DNA of 64,000 nucleotides from Nostoc sp. KVJ3 (GCF_026127265.1 NZ_WWFG01000002.1:3432453-3496452), one strand, 5' to 3'. Shown: positions 34,934 through 44,288, counted from the stretch's first letter. The notes: a model not told the origin generated them from the sequence alone. Translations and numbers: made by a program.

Positions 34934-36541
34934 CTAACAACCATTCATCACTTCTAGCAGTTCACTTGGTTGCTGAATTAAATAATCGGGATTTTGTTTG
35001 GCTAGCGCTTCCGGTGAGTTAAAGCCCCAAGTTACTGCAATCACTTGGATGTTGGCTTTCTTTGATGCTTCTATATCTCTGGTTTCATCTCCGACATAAA
35101 TAACTTCTTGGGGTTGGAGTTGCTTTTGCCTCAATACATTATTGATGATGGTTGTTTTGCCAAAAATTGTAATTCCTGAGTAAATGAAATCAAATAAGTG
35201 ATTTAGATCGTTAATTGTCAGGAATTGCGTAACATTTTCTTTGGAATTAGAAGTGATAATACCCAGTTTATATCCTTGATTTTGCAGTTCTATCAATGCT
35301 TCTTTAATTCCCGGAATTGGTTTTAATTCTGGGATTTTATCTTTTAATTCTCCTTTAACTTTTTTAACAAGAAAAGGTATTTTAAATAGAGAAACTCCTG
35401 AGTATTTAATAATTTCCCTAGATGTTAAGTTTTTAAGGAGGGCTAATTGCTCTGGACTTATGTGCCTATAGCCAAAGTCTACAGCTAGACGATTGGCAAT
35501 ACTTACAAGGGCATCTACTGTATCAGCAATTGTGCCATCAAAATCAAAAATAATTACTTTCGGGGTCATTCTTTGCCTGGATGCGTCAAGATTAGCTAGG
35601 GCGTTGCGTCGTAACATTTCTGGCTTAATCCGCCGCAAGGCAGATGCTGGAAATCGTTTATCCCACTCCTGATCTGAGATTTGGGCTAATTCTAGCAGCT
35701 TGGGAGCAATATTCCCAGGATAAGGGCCAAACTCTGCAATATCAGTTGTTTGAGCAAAGCGTTGATTCCAAGGACAAACATCTTGGCAAATATCGCAACC
35801 AGCAACCCACCCATTTAAATGGGGTGCTATTGTCTCTGGCAGCTTGTCGTCCCGATTTTCAATTGTATGATAAGCAATACAGCGATTAGCATCCACAACA
35901 AAAGGCTGAGTAATTGCACCTGTAGGACAAGCCTGAAGACAACGAGTACAGCTACCGCAGTGTTCTGTGTGCGGGCGATCGCTCTCTAGCTCCAAATTGG
36001 TCAACATTTCTCCCAAAAATACCCAAGAGCCATATTCCCGTGTAATTACATTACCATTCTTGGCAATCCAACCAATTCCGGTAAGTTGAGCCAACACTTT
36101 ATCTTGTACTGGGCCAGTGTCTGCATAATAACGAACTCTTACACTTTCATCCAGTGATTCTAGCCATGTAGATAGCTGCTTCAGTTTTTTATGCATTACC
36201 TTGTGATAATCCCTTCCCCAAGCATAACGGGAAATTTTGGCGTATTCTTTGCCTTCTCCTGGCACAGAAGAGACGCGAACGGGACGCTGATGTGGTGTGT
36301 AGTAATTGAGCGCCACACACACAAGCGATCGCACTTCTGGCATCACTAAGCGGATATCCTGACGTTTTGGGTTAGTCATCCATTTCATATCGGCGTGATA
36401 ACCCATTTCAATCCATGTTTGTAGCCTCTGCCCTTCTGTAGCATCTATCCTATCTACAGCAGCAATTCCAACTTTGTGAAAGCCCAACTCGCTGGCTTTT
36501 TGTTTCACCACACTGCTGTTTGTTATGGAATACTGATTCAT
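34934..36541 (-). CDS. queG: Fusion of epoxyqueuosine reductase QueG and HAD phosphatase
   Basis: 535 residues from the ATG at 36541. Residues 1-~325 are QueG: ALNYYT, ADTGPVQDK, then two [4Fe-4S] motifs HCGSCTRCLQACPTGAI and GCDICQDVCPWNQRF; it reduces epoxyqueuosine to queuosine in tRNA wobble positions using cobalamin. From about 328 a complete HAD hydrolase follows: DFDGTIADT (nucleophile D), ITSNS, and YVGDETRDIEASKKA, of the phosphoglycolate-phosphatase-like subgroup. The junction LDASRQRMTPKVIIFDFDG shows an internal Met where a separate HAD gene would start. Possibly a recent read-through fusion, or two proteins from one frame. Confidence 0.88.
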   Translation of the reverse strand: MNQYSITNSSVVKQKASELGFHKVGIAAVDRIDATEGQRLQTWIEMGYHADMKWMTNPKRQDIRLVMPEVRSLVCVALNYYTPHQRPVRVSSVPGEGKEYAKISRYAWGRDYHKVMHKKLKQLSTWLESLDESVRVRYYADTGPVQDKVLAQLTGIGWIAKNGNVITREYGSWVFLGEMLTNLELESDRPHTEHCGSCTRCLQACPTGAITQPFVVDANRCIAYHTIENRDDKLPETIAPHLNGWVAGCDICQDVCPWNQRFAQTTDIAEFGPYPGNIAPKLLELAQISDQEWDKRFPASALRRIKPEMLRRNALANLDASRQRMTPKVIIFDFDGTIADTVDALVSIANRLAVDFGYRHISPEQLALLKNLTSREIIKYSGVSLFKIPFLVKKVKGELKDKIPELKPIPGIKEALIELQNQGYKLGIITSNSKENVTQFLTINDLNHLFDFIYSGITIFGKTTIINNVLRQKQLQPQEVIYVGDETRDIEASKKANIQVIAVTWGFNSPEALAKQNPDYLIQQPSELLEVMNGC

Positions 36542-36668
36542 TTTTTTATCTGGATTTTGCCTAAACAAAGGCAAGTAAATTCTACATTATGTAGGCAATA
36601 CCTTTAATTAATATTTGTTGCTTACTCTACGCTACAACTGGAGTCAATACTGTTCAGTTAAGGCAAGA

Positions 36669-36731
36669 GACGCGATAAATCGCCGTCTTTACAATAATCA
36701 GTCCTTTGTCCTGACGGCGATTTATCGAGTC
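36669..36731. repeat. Long palindrome with GACGCGATAAATCGCC arms
   Basis: 19-base arms (36669-36687 and 36713-36731, one mismatch) with a 25-base loop. Related in sequence to the GAGACG hairpins at 41738-41800 and 45943. It lies in the 415-base gap before the CTDH gene, where no gene is seen. Confidence 0.65.
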
Positions 36732-36956
36732 TTTGATATCTATTAGTTTCATCAAATAACCTTAACCAAGTCGTATTGGGGATGGGGCTCTTATTGATTG
36801 CAACACCAATGTAGAAAGACATATTGGAATGCAACATTTCTACTTCCATCGTGAGGAAGATTTGTATGGATGTGACAATCTATCTCAAAAGCAGCTTTCT
36901 TTTTACATATTTTTGGATTGAAATGAATATTCAGCTAGGATAATCCGGGTAATTTT

Positions 36957-37391
36957 ATGACATCTGCTGAATTTATATCACCAGCGCAGTTGCAAGAAGA
37001 ATTTCAGATTGAAGGAATTACAGAAACAAGCGTACTACATTATTTTGAAACCTTGAATGCAGGAGAATTTGAGGCAACTGCTGCCTTATTTACGGTTGAT
37101 GGTGTGATGCATCCGCCATTTGAATCTGATATTGTGGGGAAAGATGCGATCGCAGCCTACTTAAAACAAGAAGGCCAAAACCTTAAAGCTTACCCCAACA
37201 CAGGAATAACCGAGACTTTAGAAACCGGTGAGATGCAAATTCAGGTGACAGGCAAAGCTCAAACTTCGTGGTGTAGTGTCAATGTCTTGTGGCTATTTAT
37301 CCTCAACCAACAACGGCAAATTTTCTATACTCGAATCAAACTTTTAGCTTCTCCCCAAGAGTTGCTTTCTTTACGTCGTGAAAAGGAGTAA
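36957..37391 (+). CDS. CTD homologue of orange carotenoid protein (CTDH), NTF2-like
   Basis: 144 residues: FISPAQLQEEFQIEGITETSVLHYFETLNAGEFEATAALFTVDGVMHPPFESDIVGKDAIAAYLKQEGQ... matches the NTF2-like C-terminal domain of OCP, including the MxPPFE-I-x-G-x-x-AI motif. A cysteine in the SWCSVNVLW strand corresponds to the one that lets CTDHs form disulfide dimers. CTDHs take carotenoid from membranes and hand it to HCPs; the HCP gene at 33718 is the obvious partner. In other Nostocales the pair is often adjacent; here QueG-HAD and a small gene lie between. Confidence 0.88.
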   Translation: MTSAEFISPAQLQEEFQIEGITETSVLHYFETLNAGEFEATAALFTVDGVMHPPFESDIVGKDAIAAYLKQEGQNLKAYPNTGITETLETGEMQIQVTGKAQTSWCSVNVLWLFILNQQRQIFYTRIKLLASPQELLSLRREKE

Positions 37392-37473
37392 ATAACTTAT
37401 AATATCTGAGGAAATATCTGATATTAACCAAAACACAACTTAGGCATAAAAAATTCCTATAAATAACTTTTGT

Positions 37474-37899
37474 CTATTTGACTAATTCAGGTAAAGTAGC
37501 TTGTAACTTGAGACAGTTTGCACCATCAATCTGCAATTCATAATCTACTTTATCCATCAGACGATTCATAATCAGCCAACCATAACCACCTTCTTGTTTT
37601 TCCAGAGGGTTTGGAGCGTAGTAGTTAGACATATCAAAGCCTTCGCCATAGTCCCAAACTTCTAGGGCAAGATCCCGATCTTTCACTTCCAAACGCAGTA
37701 AAATCGGTAAATTTGGTTTGTCCTTGTGGGCGTGACGGACTGCATTTGAGTAAGCTTCCACCAAAGCCAGTCTCAAACGACTTGATTGGCGTGACCAGTC
37801 TACAGATTCTCCTAGCTGAATTTTCAAACATCCCAGCAACCAGTTTTCAACAATATTCAGAAAATTCAAGTCACTTGGTACATGAAGCTCACTTTTCAT
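37474..37899 (-). CDS. Anti-sigma-factor-type serine kinase (HATPase_c, RsbW-like)
   Basis: 141 residues from the ATG at 37899 (a GTG directly precedes it). N box LRLALVEAYSNAVRHAH and G1/G2 boxes EVWDYGEGFDMSN and QEGGYGWLIMNRLMD identify the GHKL kinase of partner-switching systems, which phosphorylate a STAS antagonist. The upstream phosphatase gene ends in TAA directly followed by GTG ATG, so translation is coupled. Likely opposing enzymes on the same partner; no STAS gene is in the window. Confidence 0.85.
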   Translation of the reverse strand: MKSELHVPSDLNFLNIVENWLLGCLKIQLGESVDWSRQSSRLRLALVEAYSNAVRHAHKDKPNLPILLRLEVKDRDLALEVWDYGEGFDMSNYYAPNPLEKQEGGYGWLIMNRLMDKVDYELQIDGANCLKLQATLPELVK

Positions 37900-37902
37900 C
37901 AC

Positions 37903-39576
37903 TTACAAAATCTCCAGTGAAAGTATAGTTTGATCGTCTTCTTGAACGTGGTTATCTGCCTGGATACGAGCTAGTAAATGGTTGAGAGAAAGCGGTTGTT
38001 CCTCTTGTTGCAAGAGTTGCCAAAGACCATCTTGGTTCAGCATAGAACGGTTAACTGCCTCAACATCAGACCCGTTTTTGATTGTTAAATCAGAATCATT
38101 TGAGATCGTTGCTTCTGTAATCCCATCACTGGCTAGTAACAATGTGTCTCCAGTCGCGAGAACCAAGCGCCCAGACTGTGCTTGCCACTTGGGTAAGATT
38201 CCTAAAGGAACGCTGCGGACTTTCAGGTAATTAGGATTGTCGGTTAAAACATCTTGGCGTGACCATAACAGTGGATAGATATGACCGGCATTAGTGTAAA
38301 CGAGTTCCTTACTACTAGGGGTATAACAAGCTAACACAAGAGTGATGAAATAATTGTTGCTAATCAAATCTTCACTTAAAGCGTGATTGAGGTTCTGCAT
38401 GACCACATTCGGCTCGGCTGGTGTTTCTTGAGATAATTCGCGGCGCAAAACTGAAATAATACTAGCCATAAATAAAGCCGCTGGGACACCCTTACCAGAG
38501 ACATCACCCACTGCTAACCACAAGTCGCCTTTGGGATGAACAAATACTTCAAAAAAATCGCCTCCTACTTCCCGCGCTGGATAGCAACAGGCTTGGATTT
38601 TCACACCTTTGATGTCAGGTAAACTTTGGCGTAGTAGGTTGTATTGAATTTGCCGAGCCACCTCTAACTCATTATGAATCTGCTGTTGCTTTTCCTGGAG
38701 GCGTTGGTAGAGTTTTGCTTGCGAGAGAGCTAAGGCTGCTTGTTCGGCAACACCTGCAATTAGTTGGATATCTTCGTCTTGCCAGGGGCGATCGCGTCCC
38801 CATTGGTGCAGGGCCAGCACAGCCAACAAATGCTGTTGGTAGCTAAGTGGCACAACCAAATGGTGACAGGGGTTGCCCTCGTATATTTCTTGAGCAAGTT
38901 GATAATGACGGGTTTCCAGCACTTTTTCAATTAAAACACTGGGGTCGAAGAAGCAATCTGATACATTGGATTTAGGATCGTGATATAAAAACTGGTCTTG
39001 GATGAGGCGATCGCCCTCTACTGGTCTGAGCAAGCAACTGGTAGCATCAAATGTTTGTCCAATGGTTGCTACAATCTTTTGCAGCATACTATCGTAGTCT
39101 AGAGACTCCCGAATTGCTGTTGTAACGGCATTAAACAAAGATTCTCGCTGTAGGGCCCGACGCAACTCTTGGGTGCGCTTCTTAACTACGCGATATGTAT
39201 CAGTGGCTTGCTCAACTAATGCCCTGAGTTTATCTGGATTCCAGGGTTTGGTAATGTACTTGAATACCTGACCGGAGTTAATGGCATCCACTAAATCTTC
39301 GACATCAGTAAAACCAGTTAACAAAATCCGAATCGTGTCTGGAAAGCGCTCTACAGTGTGACTAAAAAATTCAGTGCCATTCATTTCTGGCATTCTCTGG
39401 TCAGAAATAATCACCGCCATTTCGCCAAATTGATCTAAGATTTCCAGAGCGCCAAAGGCATGATTGGCTTTATATACTTGAAAATCTCGCCTAAAAGTGC
39501 GGTAGAGTAAATCTAAATTATCTGGCTCATCGTCTACTACCATGAGCTTGAGTTTGTCCACCCCTGTTTCAGCCAT
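37903..39576 (-). CDS. REC-GAF-PP2C (SpoIIE-type) phosphatase
   Basis: 557 residues. REC domain (about 10-125) with VVDDEPDN, phospho-acceptor D in IISDQRMPEMNG and the switch K in YITKPW; a GAF domain (about 165-310); a linking helix (QKQQQIHNELEVARQIQYNLL); and a SpoIIE/RsbU phosphatase domain (about 320-557) with VGGDFFEVF, GDVSGKGVPAALFM, NAGHIYPLL and LLLASDGITEA supplying metal ligands. It should dephosphorylate a STAS protein on phosphorelay input. Coupled to the anti-sigma kinase downstream. Confidence 0.9.
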   Translation of the reverse strand: MAETGVDKLKLMVVDDEPDNLDLLYRTFRRDFQVYKANHAFGALEILDQFGEMAVIISDQRMPEMNGTEFFSHTVERFPDTIRILLTGFTDVEDLVDAINSGQVFKYITKPWNPDKLRALVEQATDTYRVVKKRTQELRRALQRESLFNAVTTAIRESLDYDSMLQKIVATIGQTFDATSCLLRPVEGDRLIQDQFLYHDPKSNVSDCFFDPSVLIEKVLETRHYQLAQEIYEGNPCHHLVVPLSYQQHLLAVLALHQWGRDRPWQDEDIQLIAGVAEQAALALSQAKLYQRLQEKQQQIHNELEVARQIQYNLLRQSLPDIKGVKIQACCYPAREVGGDFFEVFVHPKGDLWLAVGDVSGKGVPAALFMASIISVLRRELSQETPAEPNVVMQNLNHALSEDLISNNYFITLVLACYTPSSKELVYTNAGHIYPLLWSRQDVLTDNPNYLKVRSVPLGILPKWQAQSGRLVLATGDTLLLASDGITEATISNDSDLTIKNGSDVEAVNRSMLNQDGLWQLLQQEEQPLSLNHLLARIQADNHVQEDDQTILSLEIL

Positions 39577-39739
39577 ATTTGACTTTAGTTTTCAGATATT
39601 TGAATAGGGAGAGTGTGTGATGTTTATCCCCCTGATAAACAACAGAAAATCAGAAAAGTCATTTACTTTGAAAATATCACTTTCTCAAAGTTGTGAATTT
39701 CTCTTGATGATTCGGAATTGGTTCGCACCAAAATTACCT

Positions 39740-40459
39740 TTACCCAACCAAACCAGAACGCAAGGCGCGGACTGCTGCTTGGGTACGGTCATCGGCACAT
39801 AGCTTATTCAAAATATTGCGAACGTGAGTTTTAACAGTTCCAACAGTTATATAAAGTCTTTCTGCAATTACTGCATTACTACAACCTTCGACAATCAACT
39901 GTAGCACTTCTAACTCCCTTTCTGTCAGGGTGTAAGGTTGAATTCCTTCCAGATTCTCGACATAATCAGGGTTAGAGGCAATAGTCTTAATATCTACAAA
40001 AGCTGAGTCCAACTTTTGGGGATTTTGTTGCGCTTGTTGTAATACAATTCGAGCGATCGCTGGATCGATCCAAGCGTTGCCATTGTAAGTTACTCGCACT
40101 GCTTCCAGCAAATTATCAAATTTGATATCTTTCATACAGTAAGAGTCCGCACCAGCAGCAAAAGCTGCCAACACAGCTTCTTTGTTATCTCGCAGTGTCA
40201 AAATTAACACCTTTGTAGCTAGCTGCTGCCCATTCGCAGTAGATTTTACCTCCCGTGTTAGCTCAATGCCATCTTTATCTGGTAAACCAATATCTACAAT
40301 CGCAATATCTGGTTTTACCATTTTTAACATTCTTAGCCCTTCAGCAGCATTGGCAGCTTCACCTACAACTTCAATTTCATCCTTTTGGATTAGCGCTGTC
40401 CGAATACCTACACGAGTGAGGTCATGATCTTCAATCAGAGCGATACGAATTTTACTCAT
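39740..40459 (-). CDS. NarL/FixJ-family response regulator
   Basis: 239 residues from the ATG at 40459 (an earlier TTG adds two). Receiver domain with EDHDLTRVG, D in VDIGLPDKDG and LTLRDNKEAVLAAF; C-terminal LuxR-type HTH LTERELEVLQLIVEGCSNAVIAERLYITVGTVKTHVRNIL (about 180-220). A DNA-binding output regulator. It lies 163 bases upstream of the REC-GAF-PP2C gene on the same strand; whether they share input is unknown. Confidence 0.9.
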   Translation of the reverse strand: MSKIRIALIEDHDLTRVGIRTALIQKDEIEVVGEAANAAEGLRMLKMVKPDIAIVDIGLPDKDGIELTREVKSTANGQQLATKVLILTLRDNKEAVLAAFAAGADSYCMKDIKFDNLLEAVRVTYNGNAWIDPAIARIVLQQAQQNPQKLDSAFVDIKTIASNPDYVENLEGIQPYTLTERELEVLQLIVEGCSNAVIAERLYITVGTVKTHVRNILNKLCADDRTQAAVRALRSGLVG

Positions 40460-40651
40460 AGCCAACTTCAGCCCGATACACTACCTTAACCATAAAGTCG
40501 AGTTTCGTGACATATTCCCACACTAACTAAAAGTAGTATAGTGGGGGCTTCTGTTCCCGGAACCAGAGTTGCAAGTTGAGCGTTTTATACTGAGTGAATA
40601 TTACACTTTAATAATAAAATTTGCACTGATTCAGCCCAAGTACAAACGCTC

Positions 40652-40795
40652 AGGACTTACGCAAACAATAGCCGAAAGCCTAGATTTTCAGGTAAAGGCA
40701 ATTCATGTAAACGCGAAGCGGCTTACTCTACGAGTTCTCTAACAGAGTACCCGTAGGGTATTACCCCTGAGCGCGTGTAGCTTTGCGTAAGTCCT
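40652..40795. mobile_element. MITE with AGGACTTACGCAAA ends (144 bp)
   Basis: Perfect 14-bp inverted repeats (40652-40665 and 40782-40795). The ends share ACTTACGCA with the IS701-like element at 12676, so this may be a non-autonomous relative moved by a transposase of that kind. Located in the 517-base gap upstream of the glycosyltransferase gene, where no gene is seen. Confidence 0.7.
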
Positions 40796-40982
40796 AGCTC
40801 TGAGGAATTCCCACTTTCAAAACCGCAAGCTCGTGGAGCCAAGGTTTAAGGTGGAGAAGATGTCAAGCTTTCTATTGTTGCAGGGCAATGGGAATCTTTC
40901 TTGCCTAAGTTCTAATATAAAAAATTTTGATAAACTTAACATTCAAGCAAAATCTGGTGTGAGGGTTACTCAAGAATAGGCT

Positions 40983-41738
40983 ATGTCTAAAGGCAATCAA
41001 ACATTTTCAGTATTGGGAATACCAGTTCATGTGATGGCTAACTATCCAGGCTGGTTGTTAGAATGTCTACAACAAGGCAAAGGAATTCATGTAGTCACGC
41101 TCAATGCAGAAATGACTATGCAAGCAGAGCAGAATAAATTCCTCGCTCAGGTCATTAAAAATGCTGAATTAGTAATTCCAGATGGAGCCGGGGTTGTTCT
41201 GTATTTGCGGTTACTATTATGGCAAAAAGTGCAGCGTTTTCCGGGGATTGAATTAGCAGAAAAACTTTTGCAAGAACTTGGGCAGCAGAAGACTGGAGCA
41301 AAAGTATTTTTTTATGGAGCAGCGCCTGGAGTAGCTTCAACTGCGGCAGATTTTTGGCAGCAGCAAATTCCAGATTTGAATATAGTAGGCACTCACTCAG
41401 GCTACCATTCTCCCGAAGAAGAAGCACAATTGCAACAAACTCTAGCCCAATTGCAGCCACAAGTGATTTTTGTCGGTTTGGGAGTACCACGTCAAGAATT
41501 ATGGATTGCCGAAAACCGCCATTTGTGTCCTCAAGCAGTTTGGATTGGCGTTGGTGGTAGTTTTGATATTTGGTCAGGAACTAAAACTCGCGCTCCTGCC
41601 TGGTTAGGAAATAATAATTTGGAATGGTTGTATCGCCTTTATCAAGAACCTTGGCGTTGGCGGCGAATGCTGGCGTTACCAGCCTTTGCTGTGAAAGCTT
41701 TTGTTTATCGGTTGACAGCAAAAGGTGCAATTAGTTAA
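40983..41738 (+). CDS. WecG/TagA/CpsF-family glycosyltransferase
   Basis: 251 residues. Family markers: THVVTLNAEM-like HVVTLNAEMTMQAEQN, LVIPDGAGVVLYLRLL, ERFPGIELAE-like QRFPGIELAEKLLQ, VFFYGAAPGVA, PQVIFVGLGVPRQELWIAENR and IGVGGSFDIWSGTKTRAPAWL. These GT26 enzymes add N-acetylmannosamine-type sugars to lipid carriers for cell-wall or capsule polymers. Ends just before a pair of palindromes. Confidence 0.9.
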   Translation: MSKGNQTFSVLGIPVHVMANYPGWLLECLQQGKGIHVVTLNAEMTMQAEQNKFLAQVIKNAELVIPDGAGVVLYLRLLLWQKVQRFPGIELAEKLLQELGQQKTGAKVFFYGAAPGVASTAADFWQQQIPDLNIVGTHSGYHSPEEEAQLQQTLAQLQPQVIFVGLGVPRQELWIAENRHLCPQAVWIGVGGSFDIWSGTKTRAPAWLGNNNLEWLYRLYQEPWRWRRMLALPAFAVKAFVYRLTAKGAIS

Positions 41739-41800
41739 GAGACGCGATGAATCGCGTCTGTACAAGAGTGGGAGTAGAGACGCGATGAATCGCGTCTGTG
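41738..41800. repeat. Tandem pair of GAGACGCGATGAATCGCGTCT hairpins
   Basis: Two copies, 41738-41761 and 41774-41800, each with arms GAGACGCGAT / ATCGCGTCT, directly after the glycosyltransferase stop codon. Could double as a terminator. Confidence 0.7.
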
Positions 41801-41963
41801 GGGTAAGTGTTATTACTTAATTGATCTTAAAGACTGTAAAAATTTTAAATTTTCTTTGTTGAATTTTAAATTCTCAGGCGAAACCTGGGAATCCTTATTT
41901 TGATAGGAATGTCACATCTAAGCCGGCAAACTGTTTGGTTGTGAGTATGAGGAAAATTTAACA

Positions 41964-42710
41964 ATGCCAGTATTAACAACTCAAGTTAAGAAAGACAAGT
42001 CCGTTCATAGAGAAGACAGTGAAAGTCAACAGCACGTTAGTAAGACTATTGCAAAGGTGATATTGCAATCTGTAAGCAAGACCTATACTAATGGCTCTCA
42101 CGCCTTGTTGAATGCGAATCTTGAGGTAAAAAAGGGAGAATTTCTGTTTATCACGGGGCCAAGTGGTTCTGGGAAATCAACGCTCTTGAAATTGTTGTAT
42201 GGCCAGGAGTTGCCTACACAGGGAGAAGTAATTGTTGATGATTGTAATGTAGCGGATTTAAGGGGCGATCGCTTGTCATTATTTCGGCGACGGATTGGTA
42301 TTGTGTTTCAAGACTACAAGCTGATTAGCCAACGAACAGTAGCAGAAAATGTAACTTTTGTGCTGCAAGCTCAAGGGTATACCCGTAAAGAAATTCAACG
42401 ACGTTTAGAACCAACTTTAAAGTTGGTAGGTTTGCTGAGTAAAGCTGACTGCTTTCCAGATCAACTATCTGGGGGAGAACAACAGCGAGTGAGTATTGCC
42501 CGTGCGATCGTTGGTACACCACCACTGCTACTAGCAGATGAGCCTACCGGAAATCTCGATCCTGATAATTCTTGGCAGGTGATTCAGATTCTCCAGAAGT
42601 TAAATTCCTTTGGAGCTACAGTAATTGTTACTACCCACGATGAACAATTAGTGCGGCGGTGCAATCATCCGGTAGTGCAAGTTCGCAATGGACAACTGTC
42701 TCGAAAATAA
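41964..42710 (+). CDS. ftsE: Cell-division ABC ATPase FtsE
   Basis: 248 residues. After a 25-residue variable N-terminus: Walker A GPSGSGKST, RRIGIVFQDYKLISQRTVAENVTFVLQ, LSGGEQQRVSIARAIV, LLLADEPTGNLDP and TTHDEQLVRR. The FQD(Y/F)KL Q-loop and EPTGNLDPDNSW motif are typical of FtsE. With FtsX it would activate septal peptidoglycan hydrolases; ftsX is not adjacent here. Convergent with the next gene. Confidence 0.85.
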   Translation: MPVLTTQVKKDKSVHREDSESQQHVSKTIAKVILQSVSKTYTNGSHALLNANLEVKKGEFLFITGPSGSGKSTLLKLLYGQELPTQGEVIVDDCNVADLRGDRLSLFRRRIGIVFQDYKLISQRTVAENVTFVLQAQGYTRKEIQRRLEPTLKLVGLLSKADCFPDQLSGGEQQRVSIARAIVGTPPLLLADEPTGNLDPDNSWQVIQILQKLNSFGATVIVTTHDEQLVRRCNHPVVQVRNGQLSRK

Positions 42711-42713
42711 GAA

Positions 42714-42745
42714 TTGGGCATTGGGCATTGGTCATTAGGCATTAA
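42714..42745. repeat. GGGCATT short repeat
   Basis: Degenerate tandem ATTGGGCATTGGGCATTGGTC between two convergent genes, same type as 14850 and 20148. Confidence 0.65.
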
Positions 42746-42763
42746 TTAGGAATCATTATTTAA

Positions 42764-43531
42764 CTAATGACTAATAAAGGTAGTATTTAACTTTTGCTGA
42801 TACGGAGCGGTTTTAAGGGGTAGCGCTTGTAGGCGATCGCAAGCTTGTAAACTCTTAAAAGCTGCCTCTCGGATGGCAACTTCCTCTTCTCGACTGAGTA
42901 AGAGTTGCAAGCATTCGATAACATCTTGCTGCCCTGAAGAATCAACTCGTTGACGGCTGATGAATTTAGTTAGTTGACGGAGGGTAATCAACCGTTTCAA
43001 AGGATCTTTATCTGTTAAATTGACCAACAACCGATCGAGGTGGTCTTCCTCTCGATTTCCATAGAAGTTGACAATTTGCCATACCAATAAAATTAAAGTT
43101 AACAGGGTTCCCACGCCTTGGACAATGGCTCCGGCAGCAATCCAAGAACTGTGAGAGTCAACCCAAATTGCAGAGGCCATGTAAGTGCTGACGGTAGCAA
43201 CACCACCACTAAGGACTGCTAAAGCTAACCGACGACTTGAACTGTTTAAGAACTTATGTATCTTAGACCAGTGCAATTGCCAGTCCCAATCCTGCATTGA
43301 GTAAACCAATACCATTACTCCAATGCCAATTAAGAGAGCCAATAACAGTTTCCAGTTCCACAACAACATAGCAACAACAATTGTCAGGAACCCAAGAAAG
43401 CCCCCAGGCCCAGAGAAATGCTTAAATGTTTGCTGCTTTGTAGCTCCCTTTGTCTTGAACAATGGATACGACCAGTTCAAATTGGGGATCTGGTCGATCA
43501 ATTGCTGCCAATCAGACGAAGCCTGTGCCAA
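42764..43531 (-). CDS. Membrane protein with armadillo-type C-terminal helices
   Basis: 255 residues from TTG. Hydrophobic segments at about 45-85 and 100-160 (FLGFLTIVVAMLLWNWKLLLALLIGIGVMVLVYSM, then LSGGVATVSTYMASAIW and VQGVGTLLTLILLVW). The C-terminal ~95 residues (LDRLLVNLTDKDPLKRLITLRQLTKFI...EECLQLLLSREEEVAIREAAFKSLQAC) form HEAT/ARM-like helices. Annotated in cyanobacteria as armadillo-type fold protein; no known role. Confidence 0.7.
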   Translation of the reverse strand: MAQASSDWQQLIDQIPNLNWSYPLFKTKGATKQQTFKHFSGPGGFLGFLTIVVAMLLWNWKLLLALLIGIGVMVLVYSMQDWDWQLHWSKIHKFLNSSSRRLALAVLSGGVATVSTYMASAIWVDSHSSWIAAGAIVQGVGTLLTLILLVWQIVNFYGNREEDHLDRLLVNLTDKDPLKRLITLRQLTKFISRQRVDSSGQQDVIECLQLLLSREEEVAIREAAFKSLQACDRLQALPLKTAPYQQKLNTTFISH

Positions 43532-43703
43532 AGTGTTTACCTACTTGATTACGAAATTACTTATTGTATAACTAGGGATAAAGAAAGGGTGAAAACCCAA
43601 ACCACACTATATCCGGTTTTTATCGACGGATAGTAGACTAGTACAGTATGGCGGAAATAAAGATAACATTTTCAATGGTTCAGAGCAAGGGCATAAAGGC
43701 TTT

Positions 43704-44288
43704 TTAAAGACAAAAACGAAAGTTATCAAGGGTGAATTGACCATCAAAAGCACAGAAGGTAACGCTGTAGATGTTATTCACATTTATAGATAATAAGGTA
43801 TTGGGGGGAATTGCGGAGTCGGAATTGGCAAGATTAGAGCCTGGTAATGCCGTTTGACCGAGGAGTTGGCGATCGCGATCGTAGGCGGAAAGTACTAGCC
43901 GTTGCGAACTGGTCACAAAGGCGCTAACCGAGTTCACCGGATGCAAGAAAGTAGCTTCTAAAAATCCGCTTTTGGGCGCTCCCATTAATACTGTTAACCC
44001 TGAATAGCTTGGAAATGCTGGATTTGATGGCTGTATTGCTAAAGAATTGTGAAAAATTACTCCCCAGTGTTCATACTGGCGCTCTACTGCTTCAAAACAC
44101 TTCAAGTCTTCTAAGTCTAAACAAATACAAGTAGGTACAGTAACTCTGCCAGCATCAATAATTGACTCGCCCTGATTCCCCCAAGCTGAAGCTTTAATTT
44201 CATTTTGGATATTAAGCTTGTCAAGCGCAAATTTAGCGTCTTCAATCGTTGGTAGTTTATTTGATTGAAGAGTAGCCTGTTTTACCAT
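43704..44288 (-). CDS. Cyanobacterial hypothetical protein, beta-sandwich-like
   Basis: 194 residues. The pattern LEATFLHPVNSVSAFVTSSQRLVLSAYDRDRQLLGQTALPGSN...SVTFCAFDGQFTLDNFRF resembles a beta-sandwich choice-of-anchor domain in which a hydrophobic strand set is followed by AYD-x-x-G and FDN-x-x-F. No signal peptide at the ATG (44288). Single gene, function unknown. Confidence 0.6.
   Translation of the reverse strand: MVKQATLQSNKLPTIEDAKFALDKLNIQNEIKASAWGNQGESIIDAGRVTVPTCICLDLEDLKCFEAVERQYEHWGVIFHNSLAIQPSNPAFPSYSGLTVLMGAPKSGFLEATFLHPVNSVSAFVTSSQRLVLSAYDRDRQLLGQTALPGSNLANSDSAIPPNTLLSINVNNIYSVTFCAFDGQFTLDNFRFCL

Noticed and set aside
36658..36849. 63-residue minus-strand frame
   Set aside because: Covers a palindrome and lacks any protein features.
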